A stretch of 64,000 bases of DNA, from NCBI GenBank assembly GCA_963920525.1, contig OY986435.1:304303408-304367407 (forward strand). The letters are read 5' to 3'. The number at the start of each line of letters is the position of its first letter. The stretch's first letter is position 1. Source of the DNA: Dichetophora obliterata (lineage: Eukaryota > Arthropoda > Insecta > Diptera > Sciomyzidae). Under the pieces are notes generated by a model that was not told where the DNA came from, did no database searches, and was given only the letters and a program-made list of their open reading frames with translations. A program made the position numbers and the translations under genes. Shown one piece after another: positions 21,040 through 31,178 of this stretch.

Positions 21040-22131
21040 TACACTACTTATGTTCAAGTTTCAATATGTTCTTCTCAATATAAATGATGTGGATCTTGTG
21101 GAATCAGCCGCTCCTGACGTTCTGGGCATATCGTTTCAATCTGATCTTCGTTGGAATGATCATATCTTGGATGTGTCGAAAGAAGCAGGCAAGTGCCTAT
21201 GTTTTTTAAAACGGTGCAAAAAATATTTCACTTCTGCTGGTCCTCGCATGTTCTACACCTTATATATCAGGTCGAAATGGATTACAATTTGCACATTTGG
21301 GCAGGGGCTTCAAGATCTTATTTTGAGCGTCTGGATAAAATTCAACATCTTGCGATATATTTGATAGGGGATTAAAGTATTGTATCCTCTCTCAACTCTC
21401 TTGGGCGTCGACGTACACCCAAAAAAGAACTTCGTACTATGTACAAAACAATTATTTTATTCTACAAAGCTGTTTGTTCTTTTCAGCCCACGAACGACTT
21501 TGTGAATAATACAAATGACCGTTTGTACATTGTACAAAGAAATATTTGTATATTTTACAAACGCATTCGTTTCATATACAAAGATACGAACAAATATACG
21601 AACGCTGCTGCCACCGCTTTGTATATTATCAAACAATTTTCGTTCAGTTCACAAATTTATACATTATAGATTTTTACAAACTAGCGTTTGTAGAATGTAC
21701 AAAGTTACGAATTCAAAAATTTTTTTCATGCGGCCAATACTACAAACGTTTGTACTATGTTCAAAACATTTGTACATTCTACGAATAGCTTCTGTTTGTA
21801 TTTCTACAAAGATTTTATTCGTAATTTTATCCTAAATATTTTTTGGGTGTAATGTTGGTTGCTTCAGTCTTCTGTAAAGGTAATACCATGGGAAGTGTTC
21901 AAGGGAGATACATGGCCTGACGCCACTAGCTCTTGTATTTCTCAGATCCACTCAGGCAGCTGTTCAAGCCCACCCTTTTACCTTTGCCTCGATGTCCAAA
22001 AGAACCTCGCGTTACCAAGATAATTCGTTTTTTAGTCGAACGGGAAGGTTTTGGAACAGTCCACTGCGAGCGTGTTTCCCGGCAGTTTTGAGCTGTGCAA
22101 ATTTAAAACAAATCTTTACCAACACTACTCC
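21040..22131 (+). pseudogene. Jockey-like LINE reverse transcriptase, C-terminal tail
   Basis: Plus-strand translation resembles the conserved C-terminal region of Jockey-type non-LTR polymerases: LRWNDHILDVSKEAGKCLCFLKRCKKYF, then a frameshift near 21280, then NLHIWAGAS and the LGRRRNVGCFSLL segment. It continues as HPFTF ... NSFFSRTGRFWNS near the end. Several stops and frame changes make it inactive. It is interrupted at 21414-21851 by a MITE. The 5' part, including the catalytic YxDD, is absent, as expected for a 5'-truncated insertion. It probably ends near 22131, where a foldback element begins. Confidence 0.8.
21416..21849. mobile_element. 434-bp MITE with TA target duplication
   Basis: Ends CACCCAAAAAA ... 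TTTTTTGGGTG are flanked by TA at 21414-21415 and 21850-21851. TA duplication is the signature of the Tc1/mariner/pogo superfamily. The interior is full of repeated TGTAC/TTTGTA motifs and is non-coding. Removing the element with one TA restores the LINE reading across the site, which confirms its limits. Confidence 0.9.
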
Positions 22132-22644
22132 ATGTATACTAGAGTGGGGCGATTAGTATGGAAGGAAAAAAGTGTTAATGGGCGCTTCGCGTTTCTGATT
22201 CTTGGGCTGATTCTTGTACTGAGCAAAAAAGTCTACTAGACCATACGTCTGCGGTGAAAATCGAGCTTTCAGATTTTGACTTGCAGTTTTTTCTCAGACT
22301 TTTGTCACGTTTTTTTTTTTTTTTGATATTTTGGCCTATAACAGCCAAACCATTGTGATTTTCGACCCAATACTAAGATAAAAATCTCAATGGGCAAACC
22401 AATGAGATTTTCGATCCAATACTAAGATAAAAATCTCAATGGTTTGGCTGTTGTAGGCCAAAATATCAAAAAAAAAAAAAAAAGTGACAAAAGTCTGAGA
22501 AAAAACTGCAAGTCAAAATCTGGAAGCTCGATTTTCACCGTAGACGTATGGTCTAGTGGACTTTTTTGCTCAGTACAATCCCAAGAATCAGAAACGCGAA
22601 GCGCCCATTAAGATGTTCAAGTCGCCCCACCCCAATGTATACAT
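22132..22644. mobile_element. foldback element with about 210-bp inverted arms
   Basis: The left arm from 22132 and the right arm ending 22644 are about 90 percent complementary. Shared inverted blocks are GTGGGGCGA, GGGCGCTTCGCGTTTCTGAT, ACTGAGCAAAAAAGTC, CTAGACCATACGTCT and GACTTGCAGTTTTTTCTCAG. The centre holds a direct repeat of about 40 bp (CCAATACTAAGATAAAAATC twice). No coding region. A transcript across it would form a long double-stranded RNA. Confidence 0.88.
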
Positions 22645-25600
22645 CCTCCAACTAACATACATTCATAGGAAGCATCCCCTGAGCGTTGGTTCAATCTAAA
22701 AAAAAAAGCCACCAGTGGTTTTGATTATGAAGCTGAAGTGCAAAATTAAACTTATTTGTTATATTATTAATATTTAAACCAATCGAGTTGTAATTTCTGT
22801 AACCAACTGTGTATTCAGTTAGTAATATACTTAAATGAAATTGAGTATTATATTATAATAGTTCGCAAATAAATGATAAAAACGTGCGAAACAGTTTTTT
22901 AGTTTCTGCTGATGCCTGCGATCTTCAAATAGAGACGATTTTGTCATTCCTGTAACCGTCATTCCTGATATTTTGTGTCATTCCTGTAACCATTCAAAAA
23001 CAAACAAAATGCATACAAATCAATTTCATGACATCATGCCTTGTGGCCTCAAGCGATTTTAATTTACATAGGGGCCGAAAAGTATAAAGAATCTATTAAT
23101 CTAGCTTCAAGTTATAGTTTTTAATTTTTCCATTTTTCAATTGACTTTTTTGGCGAAATTGCTAAAAAAGAGAAAAAATACGTTTTGAAAAAGATCATTA
23201 CTCGGTCAGAAATAAAATTAAGGTGTTAAAAATAAAAATTTAGGATTGCACAACAATAAAAAAAAATTATGCTGTAGCAGCTTCTTTGGAAAACTATATT
23301 TATATTGCAGAATGAAAATTACATAAAAGGAAAAGTAACATAACTTTAATTAAAGTATAAAGAAATGATTATTTTTAATACGAAATATATCAAAGGGCCC
23401 AATAAATTTTTTAAGGCGAAAAAAAACACTGCAATAAATTTTTTTGTAAGCAACTGTTTATTTTATGCAATTTTTTCAACATTTTAATTATATAATTTTT
23501 GCAGAATTTTTTTTTAATTTTTGGTTGACAAATATAAATTATTTTAGCAGGAGTCAGTCGTTTAGTGAAACACCTAAAATATGCGGTGAAAGGTTTTTCG
23601 AAGCTTGTTCATTTAAAAAAAAAAAAGAATAATTTCGGTGCTTCTGAAACTTTTTGAGCTTCTAATCGAAGATTTTTGAAAAAGTTTGATTTTAACTACA
23701 GTGGTACTTAAAAAACCGATTTTTGATTCCGTGTTACTTGAAAAATGATTTTTTTTTTATGTTAAAAAAAGGAAGTATTTCTCTGAAATAAAAATCAAAC
23801 GATTAAAAGTACCTTTTGTATGTGCGTAACAATGCATACAATTTGGAAGCGATCCTTGGCATAGTTTTCGAGTAATGCTGTCCAGCGGTTTCAAGCAGCA
23901 TTTTTCGAGAAAAACGGGTTTAAAGTTTTAGAAGTAGTAAGTTTTGTGCTTATAACTACAGCTATTTTTATTCAATTGACTTAAAACTTTCTGAGTATAT
24001 TTTAATGATGTTATACATTCCAAAAAGTAAAAAAAATGGATTTTTGGTTTGCCGAAAAACTTTAATGGGCTCTTAAGGGCAGGTTATCACGAAACTCGAC
24101 CTAAGAACTCAATTATTTTTTAATTTTTCGATAACTTATGATGTGTAGAATATGTTCTCAAAGAGGTTTGGCTGATAATGATTGCATAAAAAGTTATCGC
24201 ATACGAAAGTAAACCATATTTTCAAAAATGCACTTGAAAAAGTCGTTAACCAAATCATTAAACGCGTTTTCTGAAAAATCATGTTTTTATCAACTGGTCT
24301 CCACGATATCTCAAGAACTACTCCATGGATTGACTTGGATTGATATTTATTTATGTAGATAAAATAGAAGAAATTTATTGGATCCCAAACCTTAATCCAT
24401 TCCGGTTTTTTTAGAGCAGCTTAAAGAGCGAAAAATTGAAAAAAGCTAATAAAAATGGACATGCCCGCCTTTTTTGCAACTTTCAACTATTTATTTATAA
24501 TATGGGTTCAAGCTCCAATAAATATAAGATGTCTGTTCCCGTAATCGATTCAAGTAACTTGAAGTTGCTTGAAAGCGTTATATTACAAAGTTTTGAAGGT
24601 CGAGTGAGAAGAATAAAATGCATTATGTAAATCTCATGTCTTTTACTGTAAACTTGAAGCTAAAAAAAACCATAATATATAAAATTTAGTGGCTTTTTTG
24701 AACGTGCTGTATGATGGAGCCGTTTGGGTACCTTTAATTTACTTCCTTCTATGAAAAAACAATTCAAGAACATTATTACATATTTTTTTATTCAGCATAA
24801 AAAACATTGTTCCTTCAAAATAATATTGACTTGCCTTTTTTATCTCCTGACACTAAAGATCCGTTGTTTCAGAAAAAAATAATACTTCACTTTTTGGCTG
24901 TTGCGGCGACACTGGCGTAATTAAGTACGTTTATAGCGCCACTAATACTTTTTTTCCTTCTAAGTACCATGAAAGAAATTTACTCACTTAAACTCAGAAT
25001 TATAAAAAACATGTCTCTAGGTACAATCTATTTATCCGAAAATCTTGCCTTGAAGTCACCCATTATTATCATATAAGACATATAGTTGTCTCGAAGGAGA
25101 ATGGCAAGGCATGAAAAGTCACTTTTCCAATTCTTAGTAAAGCTAAGCTCTTCTTGTTGTTTAAAGAGTCACAAAAATAAAAAGGCTTAAATAATTATAA
25201 TGTCTAATAAGATAAGAAATCAACGGTAATTTGAATAATTGAAAATATTACGTCATGCCAACTGAACTGAAATTATTGTCTGAAATTTTTATACAGGTTA
25301 AAACGGATAAAACAAAAAGCAATTTGTCAAAGTAATCATACATTTTACGGCTTATGTTATATATTTATGGATATTATGAAGATTTTTATTAAATTATAAG
25401 GACAAGAAAAATGTTCTTAAAAATATTACTTTATATGTAAATGGTAATGGAATAATTAATCTATACCTACATGGTTTGTTGTAATTGGCTTAGAATTTTT
25501 AAAATCTATTGTTTTTTTAGATATTCTAATATAAGTACACTTCTGGTGTCGGGTGTTTTGATTATTTCGTTTAAATTACAATTTTCTCACTAGTAATCGT

Positions 25601-25982
25601 CAGTATTCATAGATCCCTAACCATATCCAAACTCCACTCATTAACTTACCTTAATATATGCCATGCAATCATTTGAATTATTATTGTATAATTAGTAATA
25701 GCTTTTAGTTTGCAACTTTTTGTCTGTAAAGATTTATTCTAAATTTGTAGAAGTTTAGTAAAAATATTTTGTAGAAATGTACTATAAACTTGTTAATACT
25801 TATTATACATTACTTTTTTAAGCTACGTACTTTTCTTTTTGTCTACTTTCACGCTTTCCATGGTTTAAGTTTAAGAAATTCGCATGATTTTGCATTTTCA
25901 CTTCACTGCATTTTTTTAACAGTCAGAAAAAAAAGCTTAAAATATATTCCATAAATTTACATCTACTTGCAACTCAATTCAG
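22645..25982. other. non-coding 3' part of the giant intron
   Basis: AT-rich with long A and T runs and no open frame of gene quality. GTCATTCCTGTAACC occurs twice near 22945-22990 and once at about 20763. A block at 23870-23930 (AAGCAGCATTTTTCGAGAAAAACG) resembles 59195-59225, suggesting old dispersed repeats. A pyrimidine-rich tract precedes the acceptor at 25982. Confidence 0.45.
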
Positions 25983-28109
25983 GTGGAAACTTGCCGGGAG
26001 AAGATAATCTCATTAGAACTGCAAGAGCCCGAAAAGGGCGATACACAGCATGCAGTAGTAGCACCAGTAGCTACGAAGGCCGACAGTAACATAAGACTAG
26101 AGGACGAGAAGCCGCCGAAGGAGTTAGTTGTGAAGAAAACAACAGCAGAAGCAGCAGCTGAAAATGACCAGCAACATAAAGATGACGAAGCTGACGAGGA
26201 TGATGAAGATGATTACGATGACGAAGATGAGGAAGAAGATGCCGCATCTATAGTGACTGTGCATGCCAACGACGACAAACTATTTCTACGCTCAGATGAA
26301 CCGCTCAGTAGCTTAGAATTGGATGTTGAAGACTTCGATAACAGCATGTATGGACCAGCATCCGTAGAGAGCAGCGACGGTGGATCCTCAACAAAAGTGG
26401 CAATGAAACCAGCGCCCATAAAGCTGCGTCAGACGCTGGCTAGAGAAGTCCTAGCACCAGGCACTCGAGCCATCACAACCACCATCAGCAGCACCACGCA
26501 GTCCATTGTCGAGGTGGTGAACCCGTTGATAACAGGTGAAGGCCAGGTGAAACACATAGCTGTGAGTCGTTCCAAGCCAACTCAATACCACAGCTTTGAT
26601 GCAGATGATGTTGACGAGGCTGAAGCTGCATACAACTTGCATAGCGATGAGTTGGTGGTCAATGATGATGAAGATGACGAACATGAGTTGCCAACATCGA
26701 TAACACAAGTGCTGCGTAGTGAAACTTTTGTGCTGCCAACACGAACGAGTACCGGCGCACCTTCCCAGGAACTTTCACTGAATGCTAAAATGAAGAATGT
26801 GCTGGAGGAGTTGTTGGAAAACGAACGCGTCAAGCTGAATTTACAAAAAAGTCTTGAGGACAAAGAGGAGGATGAAAACGAATACGACGACGATGATGAT
26901 GATGATGCTGATGATGCTGCTGATGGCGATGAAGACCAAGTTGACTGCGATGACAACAAAGATAAACACTTCAATAATAGATTAAGTGGTAAAAGGAATG
27001 ATAAAAACGGTAATCAGGACTTATTTGATGATTTAATCAGAGATAGTAATAGAAATACGCTAAGGAGTTTGGCAGCAAAGTTGCAAGGCGATGACGACGA
27101 GGAAAATGATAATGAAAACGATAACGACAACGATGATGACGACGAAGTTCTAGATGAAGATGAGGAATCTGAAGAATCAGATGATAGCGACTCCGACGAA
27201 GAAGATGATGAGGATGATGACGATGATGAGCATGCGGTGCATATGACTTTTGTTGATGGCTGTCAGGTAATCGAGAATCTCAATGCGCAAACGCCACTAA
27301 AACTGCAAAAGTCGCAAACCTACACGACCATGAAGGAGGCAGCATCAGCAATGGCAGCAGATATGATAAGTACAAATCCGAAAGAGGAACTTAAGCAGAA
27401 GCAGCAGGAAGTGCCAGAGATGCATGATGCTGTAGAAGTACGAAAAGAAATAACATCCGTCGAGTCAAGCGAGGGAACCCTAGAAAAGCTCCAAGCCGAG
27501 CAACAGATACTTGCTGCACTCTCGCAACAGCTAAGACGCTCTGTAGAGGATCTCCTTATCGACACAGGAGTTGATGAAAGTGCAACAACTAGCACAACAA
27601 CTGCTGTAAAGACGGTGCTGGTCATCAGCCCAACACATGACCAACAGGAAGAAGCAAAGAAATCGAGTACGAAAGTGTCACCACCGGATGGTATATCATC
27701 CGGTGAGGCTCTCTTCAATCGATTACTTTCATCAGGTGGCGAACTTAAGCAAATTTTCGATGAACAGACTGGCGAAAGTGTTACCACAACGACGGAAACT
27801 GATACAACGGACGGCAATAATACTATAATAACAACAACGACAACAACAATATCGAATGTTGTCACAAGTGGTATACCGAGGGCAATATTTCGAGTGGATG
27901 CTGGAAGAGGCAGCAGCAAAGGAGGTCGTCAAGGTGATGGTGGTGATGTTCATACCGATGACGCTTCCAGCAGCAAGAAACAGCAAACAACAACAATGGA
28001 AAGCAATGTTGGTAATGAAAATGTTAAATTACACCAACAACAGCAAAAACAGCAATATCATCAAAAAAGTGGCAAACAAAAGCGTAAAGGTAAAAATGCC
28101 AAGAAATAA
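25983..28109 (+). CDS. terminal exon of a highly acidic, low-complexity protein
   Basis: Contributes 708 codons, ending in TAA at 28107-28109. The exon opens after the acceptor CAATTCAG with GTG (Val), not a start codon, and continues the exon at 2292-2477 in phase 0. Asp/Glu-rich tracts lie at about residues 66-87, 227-235, 291-324 and 369-416 of this segment. Thr/Ser-rich runs occur at 165-175 and 599-625. A glutamine-rich stretch with a lysine-rich tail (KQKRKGKNAKK) ends the protein. Possible helical parts are NVLEELLENERVKLNLQKSL (270-290) and LQAEQQILAALSQQLRRSVEDLL (503-525). No enzyme motif, signal peptide or membrane segment is visible. Acidic tracts plus a basic tail would fit a scaffold or nuclear protein, but that is inference. 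Family not recognised. Confidence 0.85.
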   Translation: METCREKIISLELQEPEKGDTQHAVVAPVATKADSNIRLEDEKPPKELVVKKTTAEAAAENDQQHKDDEADEDDEDDYDDEDEEEDAASIVTVHANDDKLFLRSDEPLSSLELDVEDFDNSMYGPASVESSDGGSSTKVAMKPAPIKLRQTLAREVLAPGTRAITTTISSTTQSIVEVVNPLITGEGQVKHIAVSRSKPTQYHSFDADDVDEAEAAYNLHSDELVVNDDEDDEHELPTSITQVLRSETFVLPTRTSTGAPSQELSLNAKMKNVLEELLENERVKLNLQKSLEDKEEDENEYDDDDDDDADDAADGDEDQVDCDDNKDKHFNNRLSGKRNDKNGNQDLFDDLIRDSNRNTLRSLAAKLQGDDDEENDNENDNDNDDDDEVLDEDEESEESDDSDSDEEDDEDDDDDEHAVHMTFVDGCQVIENLNAQTPLKLQKSQTYTTMKEAASAMAADMISTNPKEELKQKQQEVPEMHDAVEVRKEITSVESSEGTLEKLQAEQQILAALSQQLRRSVEDLLIDTGVDESATTSTTTAVKTVLVISPTHDQQEEAKKSSTKVSPPDGISSGEALFNRLLSSGGELKQIFDEQTGESVTTTTETDTTDGNNTIITTTTTTISNVVTSGIPRAIFRVDAGRGSSKGGRQGDGGDVHTDDASSSKKQQTTTMESNVGNENVKLHQQQQKQQYHQKSGKQKRKGKNAKK

Positions 28110-28618
28110 AGAAAGTTCTAATTGATCGAATTAGTTGCAAGAAATTCGAAAAAGAAGTTAAACGCAGTACTGACCTAGCAGAACATCAATCAAGGGGGCC
28201 TGGGAGGGGGCCCGTAACTCATAAATAATGCCATGAACAGATTCTTATTTGCAAACGCCAAAAATAATTGCAGTTTTCATAGCGAAAGAACAGCGTTGAC
28301 AAAGTTGTCTTTAGTTTTTTTTTTCCCCCCAAAAAAGTGTGGAGCGAGAACAAAGTTACACCCAAAGAAATTTGTCGATTATCAATTAAAAAAATAAATT
28401 ATTCTTTTAATGTAGCCAAAAACTTATTTTAAACTGTTTTAAGACCTTAGATCTCATTTAATTCTTAACACCAAGAATGTTTGAAATGCGATATTATTGT
28501 TATATTCAAAATATTTCTAAATATAAAGTATTAGCTCTGAAAAAGGGAAAGACTTTCTACACTTACGTCCCTATGAATACAGGCTCACATTCAGACGTTT
28601 AAATTATGACCAACCTTG

Positions 28619-28632
28619 AATAAATGTTGTTG
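28619..28632 (+). terminator. candidate polyadenylation signal of the acidic-protein gene
   Basis: AATAAA at 28619-28624 is followed at once by the GT-rich TGTTGTTG. This would give a 3' UTR of about 0.5 kb. Other AATAAA hexamers (28105-28110 over the stop codon, 28390-28400) are alternatives. Confidence 0.35.
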
Positions 28633-28898
28633 TATAAATATGATGTGAGACATCATAACATATGATGTGTGCATTTTTTTTTAACTCACTTTTAATATAA
28701 TTTTCTGGTGCTTTAATTCATAAGCAAATAACCTGTGCAAGGAGAAGGTCCACAATTGATTTATTCAGGTAGCGCCATGCCCTAGAATGTCCGCATATCG
28801 TAAAATTCTACTTTTTCGTAGTTGTTTGATAAATATTGATCTCTATAAAAGCGCATGCACTGCAGATCAGTGAAACAATTTTTTTATTACTCTGAAGT

Positions 28899-29899
28899 GG
28901 TACCCTGACATAACCCCAAGTGGCAGAATCACAATTTTTTATTTTGGGATTATGTCACTCCTTATACAATGACATAAGCCCAAATTTTTTACTTGGGGCA
29001 ATGTCACTGCTTGTAAAGTGTCACAACCCCAATTGGGATAATGTCACTTTTGAGCCTAAAAATGAGCAAATTTGGATAGACATTTTGAAATATTTTTTTT
29101 TAGCTAAAATTAATTTTTTTATTTTTTTTTTCGTGAAACGTATGTATGTATTTAAAGCTTTGAATTCCAGATCTGTGCAAATTAATGGACGCTCTCATCT
29201 GTCTGAGAAGTTATAGGAGTCCAAATTAAAGAAAATGGGCTCGAAAAACTTGCTATTTTTCTATTAATTGCATACTTTTATAAACTATGCAGGAATATTT
29301 TAAGAAAACTTATGCTATTACCTATTTAATAAGCTATTAACCATTAAATTACATGCATTACTTTTCAAGATAGAACAAATTTATTACATATGTAAGCCCC
29401 AACTTTCTTCAATAGACTGAACCAGTTTAGCGTTTTTCTTTAATTTGCACTTCCAGTCTTATATATAAAAAAAATTCAAAATTTTTATAAAAAATCGTGC
29501 GATTTTTGGGATTTACCGAAATTATATCGTATATATTCTGAAATCTATTATACTGAAAAAAGTAAAAGTGTGCACTTTTATTACATATGTAAGTCCCAAA
29601 TTTTTTCAATAAACTAAACCAGTTTAGTTTTTTCTTTAATTTGCACTTCCAGCCTAATATAAATAATAAAAAATCGCGCGATTTATAGAAAAACTATATT
29701 CTAGAAATTCTAAAATACTAGAAAGACTGTATTTTTTTTTTTTGTAAATTTTTACTTCTTTTTATTTGGGAATATGTCATTCCTTTCATAGTTACATAAT
29801 CCGAAGTAAAAAAATTGGGTTTATTTCACTGTATAAGGAGTGACATAATCCCAAAATTAAAAATTGGGATTGTGCCACTTGGGATTATATCACGGCACC
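28899..29899. mobile_element. 1001-bp MULE/foldback-like element, 9-bp target duplication
   Basis: Perfect 9-bp duplication CTCTGAAGT at 28890-28898 and 29900-29908. Terminal inverted repeats of about 90 bp begin GGTRCCSTGAYATAA and share GGGATTATGTCACTCCTTAT. A 9-bp duplication is typical of Mutator-like elements (including Drosophila FB). The interior has a diverged direct repeat (about 29384-29480 and 29577-29670, shared TTTAATTTGCACTTCCAG) and no transposase. Confidence 0.88.
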
Positions 29900-29922
29900 C
29901 TCTGAAGTACATATATGTAGAC

Positions 29923-31178
29923 TAGGGCGGGTTGATTTTTTTATTTGTAAATCGTATAGCAAAAACGTAAACTACATAAAATTCTAAGAAAATTGTCCGA
30001 AGAATCCATGTATCTAAAATAAAATCCTAATCCGCACCTCTCGACTTGAAAATTTATATGCCCTCTTTTCTACACTCAAAATTTTTTTAAAATTAAAAAA
30101 TATTCACTCAAGTAAAAAAGTTTGTATATAATTTTATATTTAATATTTTTATAAGGAACAGAGAAAAACAATTCTTATTTTATAATGCAAATAAAAACAA
30201 ACAAAAGAAGTGTTTTCACTCAAACAATATTTCAGTAATTTTTCAGTAATTTTTTTACCATAAACTAATTTTGTGTCATTAAAACAAATGAGGTCTTTAA
30301 TACATACAAAGAAGCAATTATAGAATACAAAGAAAACAATCGCGTCGGAAGCGAATTTCATCTGGGGGGGGCAGTACAAATGGGGGGTGGTGCAAAAAAA
30401 GTTCACCAAAATTTCTTCACATGAAACATGAAGAAGAGAGAAAGAAGAGGAAAATATATAATACAAAAATATTATCGTTGTAAAAAAACTGATATTTTGA
30501 ATAACTTTTCCTTTTAAATTGTTTATCTAGCTAAAAAAGTGGGGGGCAACTGCCCACCTTTCCCCCCGCTTCCGACGCCAATGAAAGAAAACTTTACTTA
30601 GTAGTTATATGTTAATTTTGTTAAGTCTTTTTTACTCTCCATTCTAGGTACTTTGGCATGACTTTCTATAGTTACTACTATTTGATCTATATTTCTATAG
30701 ATTTGATCTATATTCTATAGATCAAATAAACTGGATTAGAGGTCATGTTTTTTTCCTGTTTTAAGAAGTATGTTTTGCATATTTTATTACAAAAAAAATA
30801 TTTTTTTAATTATTCTTTGTTTTTTGCAAAACGCAGTTTAGGTAAAACGTGTTCTAACTATTTTTCATATAGAACGCAAATAAGAGGAGATGCAAATTGG
30901 GGTTCAACTGATTTTTTGATAATTAAATATTTTGATTAGCCTCAAAACTAAACCAGTATTGCATAAACTATAATATAATAAAACATAATATATTTAAAAA
31001 AAAAAAATTTTAATAATGAAGAGGAAAAAAAAAATTTCAAGTCGAGAGGCGCGGATTAGGGTTTGATTTTAGACCTATGGTTTCTTCGGAGAATTTTCTT
31101 AGAATTTTATGTAGATTACGTTTTTGCTATACGATTTTTCATTTTTTTTTTTTCATCCATACAAATCAACCCGCCCTA
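29923..31178. mobile_element. hAT-like non-autonomous element, 8-bp target duplication
   Basis: ATGTAGAC at 29915-29922 and 31179-31186 flanks inverted ends TAGGGCGGGTTGATTT. The inverted match extends about 130 bp (shared ATACGATTT-type segment, AAAATTCTAAGAAAATT, TAATCCGC, CTCGACTTGAAATTT). The 8-bp duplication and TAGGG start point to hAT. It carries the 247-bp MITE at 30337-30583. No transposase. Confidence 0.88.
30337..30583. mobile_element. 247-bp hAT MITE, deletion derivative of the element at 59433
   Basis: Perfect 8-bp duplication AAAGAAAA at 30329-30336 and 30584-30591. Ends are CAATCGCGTCGGAAGC and, reverse-complemented, CATTGGCGTCGGAAGC. Both halves match the two ends of the hAT element at 59433-61182. 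The join lies at ATGAA (30428-30432), a 5-base microhomology present at both breakpoints of the longer copy. Confidence 0.92.

Larger units (their letters stand above)
2478..25982 (+). other. giant intron (23.5 kb) with transposon debris
   Basis: Inferred from the matching donor at 2478 (GTTAGA) and acceptor at 25981-25982 (CAATTCAG|GTG), both phase 0 and on the plus strand. Everything between is AT-rich non-coding sequence or mobile-element relics, described separately. Stretches with nothing recognisable: 2478-4238, 4661-5347, 9990-11991, 17171-17835, 17915-18610, 19110-20990 and 22645-25982. Another small exon inside the intron cannot be excluded. Confidence 0.68.

Noticed and set aside
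21439..21835. Three overlapping open frames rich in Tyr, Phe and Thr
   Set aside because: They lie inside the TA-flanked MITE and arise from repeated TTTGTA/TGTAC words.
26213..27986. Several antisense open frames (up to 199 codons) within the acidic-protein exon
   Set aside because: They are complements of Asp/Glu/Thr-rich codon runs (Ser/Val-rich shadows) and have no independent coding features.
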